A stretch of 64,000 bases of DNA from Caprella mutica (taxonomy: Eukaryota; Arthropoda; Malacostraca; Amphipoda; Caprellidae), in the NCBI GenBank assembly GCA_947561585.1, contig CANNZV010002457.1, positions 1 through 64,000 on the forward strand. Direction: 5' to 3'. Below are positions 23,164 to 34,200 of this stretch, piece after piece (position 1 is the first letter of the stretch; each line of letters opens with the position of its first letter). The notes below the pieces were generated by a model, which saw nothing but the letters and a program-made list of their open reading frames with translations, was not told where the DNA came from and did no database searches. A program made the translations under genes and the position numbers.

Positions 23164-24283
23164 AGGCCTCCTTCACACTTGCGTTTCTCAACGCCACGTT
23201 AGAAGAAAGCTCATCTTATCATTTTTTTCCTTGTTACTATTTGGTTATCATTTCCTTTGGTTATCATTTTCTCTAATTATCATTTCCTTTGGTTATCATT
23301 TTCTCTAATTATCATTTTCTTTGGTTATCATTTTCTCTGTTTATCATTTTCTATGGATATCATTTTATCTGGTTATCATTTTCTTTAGTTATCATTTCCT
23401 TTGATTATCATTTTCTATGGTTATCATTTTCTCTGGTTATCATTTCATTTGGTTATCATTTTCCTGTTTATCATTTCCTTTGGTTATCAATCTTCTGTTT
23501 ATCATTTCCTTTGGTTATAATTTTCTCTGTTTATCATTTTCTCTGGTTATCATTTTCTCTGGTTATCATTTTATCTGGTTATCATTTTCTATGGTTATCA
23601 TTTGCTTCGGTTATCATTTTCTCTGGTTATCATCTTCTATGGTTATCATTTTTTATGGTTATCATTTTTTATGGTTATCATTTTTTATGGTTATCATTTT
23701 TTATAGTTATCATTTTCTCTGGATATAATTTTATCTGGATATCAATTTCTTTGATATTGTTTTATTATTAAAGTAATTTGGCATAATAGGGTATGTTCCG
23801 AATTATCGAACAGTTCCACATTTTCGATAATCAACAATTAACGAGTTAAAATGTCATATTACTTATATACTTTTCTTCTATGATCGAACTGACTGATAAT
23901 TCATAACTTACCTAACTTTTACAACTCTATCACAATTGCCAGGGACCCTTGTTATGTGGGTAGAAAATGATAACCATTCTAGACAATTATTTTTCAATTT
24001 TTCGTCTTATTTTTGTCAAAAGTTTTGTGTATGTATGCAATCCCAGCAGTGAAAAAAAAAACTCAAATGTGAACGGTACAGACATTCGTATCCTGCTAAA
24101 GTTCTAGCGTTAAAAATTCTGCTCGTATTTCAGCAGGGAACTGAGCTATGTTGCGTTAGAAAAATTGCTGCATTTTTTCTAACGCAAGTGTGAAGGACTC
24201 CGTTAAAATCAATTGCAGCTAAACTTTTTGCCGTGAGCAGTATTTCTAACGCGGCGTTGAGAAACGCAAGTGTGAAGGGGCCT
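23164..24283. mobile_element. Element K: TTCACACTTGCG-ended element, TA target
   Basis: The left end AGGCCTCCTTCACACTTGCG and its inverse ending GGGGCCT form terminal repeats of about 35 bp (continuing TTTCTCAACGCC / GGCGTTGAGAAA), flanked by TA. Half of the interior is a minisatellite (23236-23760). No transposase. Related ends occur at 26242-27696 and 44383-44577. Confidence 0.75.
23236..23760. repeat. 16-17-bp minisatellite (GGTTATCATTTTCTCT)
   Basis: About 30 imperfect head-to-tail copies. Because the unit length is often not a multiple of three yet lacks stop codons in several frames, it yields long false reading frames of repeated YHFLWLSF-type peptides. Confidence 0.95.
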
Positions 24284-24387
24284 TAACAGTCGAGGGAGGT
24301 TATGTTGTTCTGTACTGTTTGTAGCTATCACTAATTTTGATAACTCATTAATTGCCAATAGTGGCAATTGTTATGATATTTTATTTC

Positions 24388-25132
24388 GGAGCAGGTAAAG
24401 ATAACGGACCAGAAATGAAGCTGGTAAAGATAACGGACCAGAAATGAAGCTGGTAAAGATAACGGACCAGAAATGAAGCTGGTAAAGATAACGGACCAGA
24501 AATGAAGCTGGTAAAGATAACGGACCAGAAATGAAGCTGGTAAAGATAACGGACCAGAAATGAAGCTGGTAAAGATAACGGACCAGAAATGAAGCTGGTA
24601 AAGATAACGGACCAGAAATGAAGCTGGTAAAGATAACGGACCAGAAATGAAGCTGGTAAAGATAACGGACCAGAAATGAAGCTGGTAAAGATAACGGACC
24701 AGAAATGAAGCTGGTAAAGATAACGGACCAGAAATTAACCTAGTAAAGATAACGGACCAGAAAAAAAGCTAGTATATGTTAACGGACCAGAATACACTTT
24801 TTAGTTTTAAAAAGTATTTGCTTCAGTATTTTATAAAACTACAACCTTATAAATGATAATATTAATGATTATACATTTATTTTGCATATTTATTAATTGA
24901 AAGAATTGATAAAAACGTGATTCATTTTGAAAAATGGAAAAAAACTTCTGCTTAAATCCTTTAATGTGGTATCTATGATTCCAAAATTATGTTCTTATCC
25001 CAGTTATTGGTCAAACATTAATAATTTACCCAAGTAAAGATAACGGACCAGAATTGAAGCTAGTAAACATAACGGACCAGAATTTAAACTAGTAAAGTTA
25101 ACGGACCCTGGTCCGTCATCTTTGCTTGCTTC
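24388..25132. mobile_element. Element J: minisatellite-bearing element with 8-bp target duplication
   Basis: Flanked by TTTATTTC (24380-24387 and 25133-25140). The ends GGAGCAGGTAAAGATAACGG and its inverse CCGTCATCTTTGCTTGCTTC are terminal repeats. About 14 tandem copies of the 29-bp unit GTAAAGATAACGGACCAGAA+ATGAAGCTG fill 24391-24795, followed by about 230 bp of unique AT-rich DNA and three more direct copies (25033-25107). The unit is itself the terminal repeat, so the array is an amplified transposon end. Confidence 0.8.
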
Positions 25133-25140
25133 TTTATTTC

Positions 25141-25990
25141 TGAAAACATATTGTTTACTAATTGTCGAAATTGGTGAGATATTCATTAGGGTGGAGCGTT
25201 TTTTCAACTTTTTCGAATTTGAATATGTATTAGTGCGGAAAAGTTGTTGGCATACTTAGTTTGAATGTATAAAAATTTCAGACCTGTCAGATGTCATCTT
25301 CATTTGCCACCAGAGCTTCGAAAAATCGAAAAATTCTGAAAAAATGGTTGCTATCAAAAAATTTCCAAAAAATTTAATTTTCGTCTAATTATTTCGCATT
25401 AGTGATGAAGTTCATCAGAAAGGTATATTATAATTAGCTTTCAAATTTGATATCATTGTTACATCATCTTCATCTGCCACCAGAGCTTCAAAAAGCCTAA
25501 AAATTCTGAAAAATTGCGTGTCTTCAAAAATTTCTAAACAAATTTAAATTTTGTTGAATAATTATGCATTAGTGATAAAGTTAATTAAAAAGGTTAATTA
25601 TAATTAGCTTTCAAATTTGAAATCATTGTGACTTCATCTTCATCTGCCACAAGCAGCATGAAAATATCGTTAAATAGTCGTTTTTACATAAATTCAAATT
25701 GGAAATAAACTTATGAATTTATTCCTACTCATCCCAATTGGCGATTAATTGATGCAACCATTATCGTTCTGAATACTACTCTCAAATACCAAGCTTGCAA
25801 CACATAATCTTTTCCTGCAGCTTGTGGTCGAAAATGGTTTTCATAACGAATGCTTACAGATATCCAATTGACATTTGTATACATTATCAATTGTTCAATT
25901 GTTTTGGAGCCTAATTGTCGTGGGCCCAATTGACGTGAGCCCAATTGTCTTGGGGACCAATTTTCCTGGGGCCCAATTGTCGGTGCACTA
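25141..25990. other. AT-rich stretch with an internal repeat and a CCCAATTG array
   Basis: 25270-25680 contains three related segments with CATCTTCATYTGCCACMAGAGCTTC (about 25286, 25468, 25638), roughly 170-180 bp apart, a diverged tandem repeat. 25895-25985 has five copies of a GCCCAATTGTCGTGGG-type unit, another repeat-built transposon end whose partner may be CCCAATTGGCG at 25735. Confidence 0.5.
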
Positions 25991-26097
25991 TATTGTTTGT
26001 AACGTTTCAATGTCTTTATAAAAAAATGTCATCTTTTATTTACCTCCCTATTATTTGTATTATCTACCTTCTTTTTATATGTCATCGATGATTGTTA

Positions 26098-26215
26098 TGC
26101 GATGAATTTACCTGCGATGAATTTACCATGCGATGAATTTACCACGCGATGAATTTACCATGCGATGAATTTACCGCAATGAATTTACCGCGATGAATTT
26201 ACCCGCGATGAATTT
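26098..26215. repeat. GCGATGAATTTACC array
   Basis: Eight copies of a 14-17-bp unit. The same unit forms the ends of element G (18508-21748), so this is probably an isolated end of a second G-type element. Confidence 0.75.
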
Positions 26216-26241
26216 ACACTGATCCATATTCTGATAAATTA

Positions 26242-27696
26242 AGGCTTCTTCACACTTAATAGGGATCTGTCCGGGACGTCACCGGCATAGAGTTATGATA
26301 AACTGGTGACCGGAAAACTCGCCGTCGGATAATTCGCCGCCAGACAATTCGCCGTGAGGACAACTCGCCGCTAGGACAATTTGCCGCTAGGACAATTCAC
26401 TTACAAAACAACGTGTGCTTTATATTTTACCGCCGTATACACCATTTATTTATAAAAATATTTTAAATATAAGATGCGTGTTGTAAATTGAATATCGAAT
26501 TTTCTTAGCAGTATTTGAAAATGTTTTCTTTTTCATTTCAAAAGTTAAATATAATGTTTTTTTTAAATATTATGTAATCATAGTGTGTTTTGTAAACTAA
26601 CAATAAAATTTTCGTCATTCTATTTGAAAGTATTTTAGTAAAAACAATTTTCTAATAAAAAAAAACAAGTTCAGATATCTTCTTAATACGTTTAATGACT
26701 TATAAAAATTAAAACTAGTAGATTAGTGCAAATAAAGGTTATTCAACTACGAAGTCTTAGATTTTCGTTTTAGCTAGGTAGGGTAAGAAGTTATATCTCC
26801 TCTTCATTTTTCTCTTCTAATCGTGAGTGTAGTCACTGCGTGCTTGTGTTCCTTTTCATATTATTCCTTGGTAAGTGACTGCATCCACGAAGTAGCTCTT
26901 CTGCATCCATGAGCTTGTCACGGACTGGGTTTTTTTGTCTTTGTTCAAAGAGTTACTTTGCTTTCTGACTTCTTCTTCCTGTCTCTTGTTAACTAGGAAG
27001 CCCTTCGTTTCGAATAAGACGTTAAATGCTTCTAAATTCATATTAATAGTTCTAATATTTTTTACAGCTTGATATATTCTCACAGATGTAACAAAAGAAA
27101 CTAATTAATTGAAATAAAGAAATTTATCAATAACTTTTTTACGCCAGTCTTGAGCTTATAAAAGCAAAATTATTGTTCAAATTTATAATATTTTTAAATA
27201 TATGAAAATGATGTATACACCGAAAAAAAATAAATCACCCGGCGAGTTGTCCTGGCGGCGAGTCGTCCTAGCGGCGAGTTGTCCACACAGCGAATTGTCC
27301 GCGGCGAGTTGTCCGGCGTCGAATTGTCCGGCGGTGAGTTGTCCTAGAACCGATAAACTACACTAGAGAGAGGTAGTGTTGCAGCGATTGCAGGACGCTG
27401 AAAACCTTATTTTGTTTCAGTTACTCCATTGAAATGACGCCAGATTGCCAATTAAGTGACCCCAAAATAAGGAATTAACCGTCCTGCAAGACGCAATACA
27501 ATTTTGGCCACTGGCTCACCACTTGGTCACCGGTCAGTGATTTTTTATCACTGAAGGTAGACGGTACTGTGTGAATAGATCCGTTGAAATTAAAGTAACG
27601 ATATATTTTTTCACTTAAACTGGATCACTGAGAGGAGAGTGACGGAGACGGACCGGAGACGTCCCGGACAGATCCCTGACATGTGTGAAGAAGCCT
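26242..27696. mobile_element. Element L: TTCACAC-ended element containing MULE-like element B2
   Basis: The left end AGGCTTCTTCACACTTAATA continues GGGATCTGTCCGGGACGTC; the right end is its near-exact inverse (GACGTCCCGGACAGATCCC ... GTGTGAAGAAGCCT). It belongs to the same end-class as element K. Element B2 (26305-27351) sits inside with its own target duplication, so B2 inserted after L. The remaining L sequence is about 400 bp and partly self-complementary. Confidence 0.75.
26305..27351. mobile_element. Element B2: MULE-like, second copy of the B family
   Basis: Begins GGTGACCGGAAAACTCGCCG and ends GTTGTCCTAGAACC. The flanks are GATAAACT on both sides (26297-26304, 27352-27359), or 9 bp with one mismatch. 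It aligns with B1 throughout, including ATTTTACCGCCGTATACACC near the left and the coding relic on the minus strand (27030-26790: DAEELL, SHLPRNNMK). Seven GGCGAGTTGTCC-type units form its right end. Length 1047 bp. Confidence 0.8.
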
Positions 27697-28055
27697 TGAA
27701 CAAAAAATATCTCAAAAGCCAAGATATAAATTTGATTTTTAAATAATTGGTTTCAATATTATTGTAGCCCGTAGTCATGATTCTGCCACAAATTATTTGT
27801 TTTCTTTTTAACATGTATTTCTTAATAAAAGTGTGACACACGGGCAGACAGACAGACAGGCAGGCGGACGCGGCTCTTATTATAGTATAGCTTATGCCAC
27901 CATGCAACAGAAGTAACATTTTTGTTACGTTAAGCCCCTTACATATATATTAATTATGTTTGTACTTAAAATACATTTATTCATTATTTACCTCCGTTGA
28001 CATATTAGTTCTGCCACCTAGTTTCTAAAGCAGGAAATAGAAATGAAACGAGTTG
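27697..28055. other. Spacer with CAGA microsatellite
   Basis: A short GACAGACAGACAGGCAGGCGG stretch at 27847-27870 sits between TGTGACACACGGGC and CTCTTATTATAGTATAG; this arrangement resembles the 3' end of a LINE or SINE. No coding sequence is visible. Confidence 0.4.
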
Positions 28056-28059
28056 CGGA

Positions 28060-28575
28060 CAATCGAGGTGTGTTGTTTTCGTGACGTCTTAACAGCATCA
28101 CTCTAAAATCATATTTAAGAAAATTGAAGAACGTGACATTATTAAACTGTTTATTTAATTTCATTATGAAAACAGTGATGAATCCATTCATATATTCACA
28201 CTGCTAAACCTTAATTTTCTATTTATGTGTGTTGCCTTGTTGACGTCACGGTCACAAATCACTCGATTTGAGACAACAGCTCACAAAGCTTCACTCTTCA
28301 GTACTTACTCTAGTAGGAATATTAGTATTGATAGGTAGCGATATTTGAGTGATTTGCGACGTGACGTAAGCAAGGGAACAAATTTAAAGAAAAAATTTGG
28401 GGTCTAGCAGGTTAAAGAATTTATTAAATATATATTTATTTATTATATTATACCAATTACTAAATTTTTTTTTAAATTTACCTTCTTCAATTGTCTTAAA
28501 TATGATTTTACAGTGTTCCTGTTATGACGTCATGCACACAACATACCTCCCCCCTTTCGAAACCAGATGACGTCA
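28060..28575. repeat. Palindromic element upstream of the NACHT gene, with CRE-like sites
   Basis: GGTGTGTTGTTTTCGTGACGTC and AATCATATTTAAGA at the left are mirrored by TCTTAAATATGATT and ATGACGTCATGCACACAACAT at the right; an inner pair (TTGACGTCACGGTCACAAATCACTC / GAGTGATTTGCGACGTGACG) frames the centre. TGACGTCA occurs exactly at 28241, 28525 and 28568, with near matches at 28082 and 28362. It is probably an old fold-back transposon. The CRE/ATF-like octamers could influence the gene starting about 0.7 kb downstream, which is an inference only. Confidence 0.55.
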
Positions 28576-29251
28576 CAACACACTTTTGGAATAGAAATGG
28601 TCGAGAGTTGTGTATCTTATTATAGTATAATATCTTTGGTGTAACTGTTGTAGGAAGAGATAGAAATGAGGTTTAATGAATTTAGAGATAAAAAAAATGT
28701 GTTAACAATGTAATTAACTGCTGACTTTTGATAATTTTAGCATGTAGCATTTTAGTTGTATGTAATAATGTAACAATATTCCTATGAGGATTAATAGAAT
28801 GAGGATTGATATGTTTTTGAGTTACCAATGCAATAATATATAGTGAAAGTGTTTTTAAAAAATTCTCAGATTTATATATAAAATTGTGCTTGAACATAAA
28901 AATACAAAAACTTTGATTGGTATTTCACAATCTATGCTATCTCGCAAAATTTGATACCATACCAATACACAAATGCTATCGAATTATCAAACAAGTGGAA
29001 AAGTTATGAAATTCCTGGAAGATCGTTACATTATTAGAAGATCTATTAAAAAAACAGATGGTGGTTAAAATTAGATCAAGTTTTCATATTCAGTGGTTGA
29101 AGTCTATTTCTTGTTTGACTATAGTATTGAAACCTGACAGTTGGAACATTTTTTTATAAACAACTGAGGGTTCGTTAAAGTTACTCCATATTTTCTCCTT
29201 GTTTATTCCTGATTTTCAATATTCACTATTCCTTATATTTCTATCATGCAG
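28576..29251. other. AT-rich region upstream of the NACHT coding exon; no promoter assigned
   Basis: No TATA box or leader exon can be named with confidence. A splice acceptor (TTTCTATCATGCAG) ends at 29251, so the first coding exon probably follows a 5' non-coding exon somewhere upstream. Confidence 0.4.
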
Positions 29252-31242
29252 GTTGTACTCCTGAGCACAATGTCTCTATCTCCTCAGACTCTTTCGCAAG
29301 ACCACTTGAATTTACTGAGGAATGACATTATCAAGTTTGAATTCAGTCCTCTGGTTTATCAAACCATAATAGAATGGGGCTTCGAGAAGCCCGATGGAGT
29401 GACAATCAAAGACCATGTGGAAAAGAAGAAGATTGAACAAAAGGCAGAGGAATCGGGCATAAATCTAGGACCATGTTTGAAGAGAAATAAAACAGCACTG
29501 GAAAAAGAAGAATTTTCCAGCTTTGATGTAACTACTCTGCACGATCTTCTTCCAGTTCTCTGCTACGACAAAGTCGCACTAACTGGCAGAAAAGAGTGGC
29601 ATGATAAACTGAAAGATCCGAATAGTATCGAGTATCTTCTCAAAGAGATCAAAAGCTTCAGGAATGATGTGAGTCACGAATACATCAAAGCAAAACAAGA
29701 TCCCAATATTGAAGCAAGGCAAAAATTGCTAAGAAAATGCATCAAAACTGCTGGCACACTCTACAGCAAAGACCACAGTGAAATCGATGCAAAAGTTGCA
29801 GAAATGGATGCTAAGTTCGAAAAATTAGTGCATGACACAACAAACTCATATGAGAATGCAGTAAGGAATGTTATGAAATTTGTAGAAAAAGAAAGTGCAC
29901 CCTTCCTGCTGGAAAAATATTCTGAATTATTCTCTGTCCCTTTGCCAGGAGGTCTGGGAAAAATAGGCACTGCTCAGATCTTTGAGTCCGTAAATCTATC
30001 AGTCACTGTTGAAGACAAAGATGACATTAATGCAGTAAAAGATGTTGCAGTTGAAGACAAAGATGGTGTGAAAAAGAAAAAAGTTGTTTTCAGTTCCAAT
30101 GAAATAAGTAACCACGTAACCAATAAATTCGTGGTAATCAATGGAGGTCCAGGCTCAGGCAAGACAACACTCCTGAAACATCTCTATAAAAACATTTTGG
30201 ACAATTCAGTTAATGGAAGTCAGTTGAGTTATGAAGGCATAGGTAGATTCAGAGTTCCTATCTATCTAGAATGCCGAACTGAGAGACAGAGCAATCTTCG
30301 TGATTTTCTAAAAGAAAGTATTCCCAATCTCTGCTCGCATACAAACGTGATTTATGACGCATTCAAAGAAATAGACGGAAAACTCTTTTTAATTGATGGG
30401 TACGATGAAGTCAATGATAAGAGCAGAGAGCTCATCAAAGATGCAATAGACTTCAGCATAAAGCACAACGCAACATGCATTGTTTCTGGCAGAGTTGATG
30501 CTGGAAATAATTTCATTAGAGATCTGCAAAAGAGAAATTTGAGCTATGATAAAATGCTAATCGAACCCATCAGCAGAATGAGTGACAAACTGAGCTTCTT
30601 GAGGAGGTATGGTGATAAGATGGGTGGTTGTGTTGATTCCGATGAATTGGTAAAAAGTTTTGAGAATCTGAATGAAGCTGCAAAGAAAGTGTTCTTCTCT
30701 CCAATTCTTTTGGCACTATTCATCTCTCTGTTTTTGAACAACAAAAGCTGTTTGTCTCAATTGCACAATGAACAAAGTGCTTACAGAGCAATAAAAGAGA
30801 TATTCTCTAAAGAAATAGAGGAAAAGTTGAGAGAGATTAATGTTCCGAACCCCAAACTAACTACCAAAGACATTCTTGCTGTGTTCAGTTTCTACAGTCT
30901 ATTACTCTTCCAGAGAAAAGAATACTTCTTTAAAGAAGATGACTACAATAATTTAGTCAGAGATTGTCAACAAAAGTTGTCCAAAGATGTTGATTTTGAG
31001 AAGTTACTTACGTGCATCTTAACCCCAGAAACCTCTTTGAAACAATGTAAAACTTTGACTTACGCTTTCACACACAGCACAATTCAGGAATATCTGGCTG
31101 TAGAGCAGATAATCAAGAACACGAGAGAGTGTAACATTGACTGGAATTCAGAGCAGTTTTCAGAATCTAGTCTGCGGGAGAGGTTTCTAGAGTACCTTGA
31201 AGTATCTACTACACACACTATAGTTGGAAAGGAAGTTCAGAG
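29252..31242 (+). CDS. NACHT gene, exon 1 of coding part (HEPN + NACHT)
   Basis: Large exon bounded by acceptor TTTCTATCATGCAG and donor AG/GTAAGT. Translation starts best at ATG 29270 (MSLSPQTLSQ). It carries the HEPN-like N-terminus with FRNDVSHE, the P-loop VVINGGPGSGKTTLLKHL, the Walker B KLFLIDGYDEV, a sensor-like CIVSGR segment, and the start of the helical region (THSTIQEYLAVEQI, typical after NACHT domains). Codon use is markedly more GC-balanced than the flanks. It ends in phase 2. Confidence 0.9.
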
Positions 31243-34200
31243 GTAAGTTATTATATTTAAGTTGGAAGTTTTCAATATTTTGTTTGTTAGTTATTACAAA
31301 CAGAAACAATTACAAATGCCTTTTGAGACTACAATTAGGCTTGATATTATCAACATCTTTATACTATTTAATACTTATCTATTATAATTCTAAGTCTCTG
31401 TACTACTTCCTACTGTGGTACCGTTAACTCTATATAGTAACCTAGGGACTGGTCCAGACGGACTAGTCCTCATGAAAAAACATCTATAATTATATTTTTA
31501 TAACTTTTTTTTGAGTTTAGACATCAGTGAGAATATAAAAATTATTTGATGAGAATTTTTCTTTTTAATTTATAAAAAAAATTGAAGAGGACACATGTGG
31601 CCAGTTGGTCCCATGGGACTACTAAATGAAAGGAGACACGCTAAAGGGTTGAACCTATTTGGAAGCTTTTCTTTTCATGACTTTTACTTTTCAACATAAC
31701 ATACGATTTTACAAAAAAGAAGGCGATAAATGGATTTATTCAAATATAAATACAAGAAGTCTCAAAAAACCGGAACACAACTATAGGTTTGTATATTTCA
31801 AAAACTATTAAAGTTACATGTTTCTTTATATTATACATTTCATTGCTGAACCCTTCTCCATCCACAGTTAAATTCGCATTATGTTTCATTCAATTTTTTC
31901 AATGTTATAGGGATTTTATTGATGGGTTGTGAAAATGGCTTTTGCTCAAATAGTTAAAAAACCTAAGAAATATTTGTTTCTTATTTTTGATTTTTAATTG
32001 TGTTTTAAAAAAATAACTATTCTTTTGCGTTCACCAATGGATGTGTAGATATCAAATAAATGTTTTTATAAAGACCAAATTTTTGAAAAGTCAATTTGTT
32101 GAGATTTTATAACTATAAAAATGAGGATTGGTCTCTGAGTCCCTAGGTTACTGAGCAAACTTCCAAGGGCTAGGTTACTAAGGTTACTTATTATTAGAGT
32201 CAAGATTTATAGTTCTAATGAATGTAGTCAAAATAGTACCAAAAATAGATTTTACAGCTGTAAAAATTAGTGAAAAAGTCAGAAAAAAGTCGTAATAATA
32301 GTATAGCGTTTTCTAAAAATTTATTCATTTCCTTTCTTATATCCGCATCATAGAAACCATTGGTAATTATTTTTCCATAGAAACTATGCAATTTATGAAC
32401 ATTTGTAAATAGTTGACGTATAATTAGTATTCATGGACCTTACGCGATATTCAAGGCAGCTGTTTGGGTATATAAAAGACCATGAGTTTAATTGTTAAGT
32501 TTATTTAATAGATAGTAAAACCCATAATTCTTAATTTTACGTAGTTTATTTTGTGCAATAAACTAACAACATGAAAGAAAACAAAACAAAATTTACCTAA
32601 ACAAAATGTTGATGTCCTCTGTAAATACAATAACAAACTTAAATTGAATAGCATAAACCTAATACAAGAACAATAACGATATTTTCGAATGTAATAAACA
32701 TGTTATTTTTCAACTGTACATTATTTTAATTATACATTATTTTAATTATACATTATTTTAATTATACATTATTTTAATTATACATTATTTTAATTATACA
32801 TTATTTTAATTATACATTATTTTAATTATACATTATTTTAATTATACATTATTTTAATTATACATTATTTTAATTATACATTATTTAAATTATACATTCT
32901 AATACAAAAAATTCAACTGAAGTTACAGGAACATATTTAAAATACTAGACAGTTGGAAGAAATTCCTCTCAATGTTTATATACTTGTTGTCCCCAACAAT
33001 TACTTCACCTATTTTATATTTTCTTAACCCGGGATGATGGCAACAACTCCATCACCTTTTTTTCACAACTTCAGCACCCACGTTCCTGTATGCAATACTT
33101 ATTCTCCTGATTGATAAAATTTGACAAAAAAATACATTTACCAATTTATTTTATTATGCAAATAATAAATATTTCATGTCATTTATTTAACAGAACGTCA
33201 TTGAATGAGTAGCAATTGATTCATTTTTCATTTTTAGTTTAATTTAACAGTTATATGTTATTACGTTTATTTTAATATTAACAAATTATAATAGATATCA
33301 TCTAAATATAAGGGTGATGGGCGGGGCTAAACGATGGAGTGGGTGGATGGCCGTTGTATTTGAAAGTTTGCAACGTAATACAAATATTTATGAACATAAT
33401 TTAATTTTCCGATTTCATAGAAATAAATTAAATTAACCCTTCGCTTTAATCAACATTCGTAATTCCTAGTGGTATAAATTTTCATTTTAAATCATAGTAA
33501 TTTATGTTCTTTTTTCTTAAAACTTCACTTGAATATTTTTTTCATGCGCATAAAAGTTCTGAAGATGTTAGTATAGTTAATAAGTGTTTACAATAAATAA
33601 ATAAATACTATCAATTAATTTATAAGACAAATGAAGTCATGTAAATATGGTTAATATTATCATTTTCATGTCATACTGACAATTGGCTTTAGAATTGTGT
33701 TTATTTTATTCTCAACAGGTATGGTAATATCATCAAACTTTTGATGCTGGAAAGTTTGGCAAATGGACATCTGACAAATTACACCAGAACCTTCACAGCA
33801 GTGCTGAGCAAATACTTTGGACCAATGGGTGACTCTCCTGTCTCTCCTGTCTATCTTCTTGATTTAGTTTCTTCTTCAACCTGTGACCCAGCCATCGTCT
33901 CAATTGTCTCTGATGTCCTGAGAGACGAGAGTGACTTTGAGTTACGTTACACTCGTCACATTAGACCCTTCGCTGAAGTACAGAAGAAGTGGCAAACTAG
34001 TGTCGTTATTCTGTTTGAGTTTGATAATTTTTTAACACACACCGACTGTGTGAATTTTGGCCAGTTGGTGTCAGTGCTTCAAGATGGAAGTAAAATTAAA
34101 CTTTATTTCGATCATAGTTACGCCAATTACCAACCACTGATTGGAGAATTCTACACACAGCTCAACAATTGCAAGTTAGTTCCTTTTACTGTTATTTATA

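Larger units (their letters stand above)
31243..33718 (+). other. Intron 1 of the NACHT gene, filled with repeats
   Basis: 2.5 kb. Contains an inverted-ended element (31437-32151), a truncated copy of the hAT-like element of 10831-12003 (32195-32700) and a 16-bp minisatellite (32717-32895). 32900-33718 is AT-rich with nothing recognised. Confidence 0.7.

Noticed and set aside
23289..23771. 160- and 103-codon reading frames rich in YHFLWLSF peptides
   Set aside because: They are translations of a 16-17-bp minisatellite in two frames; repeated composition and overlap exclude a gene.
24388..25132. Regularly spaced repeats resembling a CRISPR array
   Set aside because: The 29-bp units are contiguous with no unique spacers, there are no cas genes, and the array lies within a eukaryotic transposon with a target duplication.
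25004..25207. 67-codon minus frame at the right end of element J
   Set aside because: Spans the transposon end and its flank, with no motif; chance frame.
29246..29251. Upstream ATG as the start of the NACHT protein
   Set aside because: The ATG is part of the splice acceptor TCTATCATGCAG; the next in-frame ATG at 29270 is more plausible unless the exon is transcribed from further upstream without splicing.
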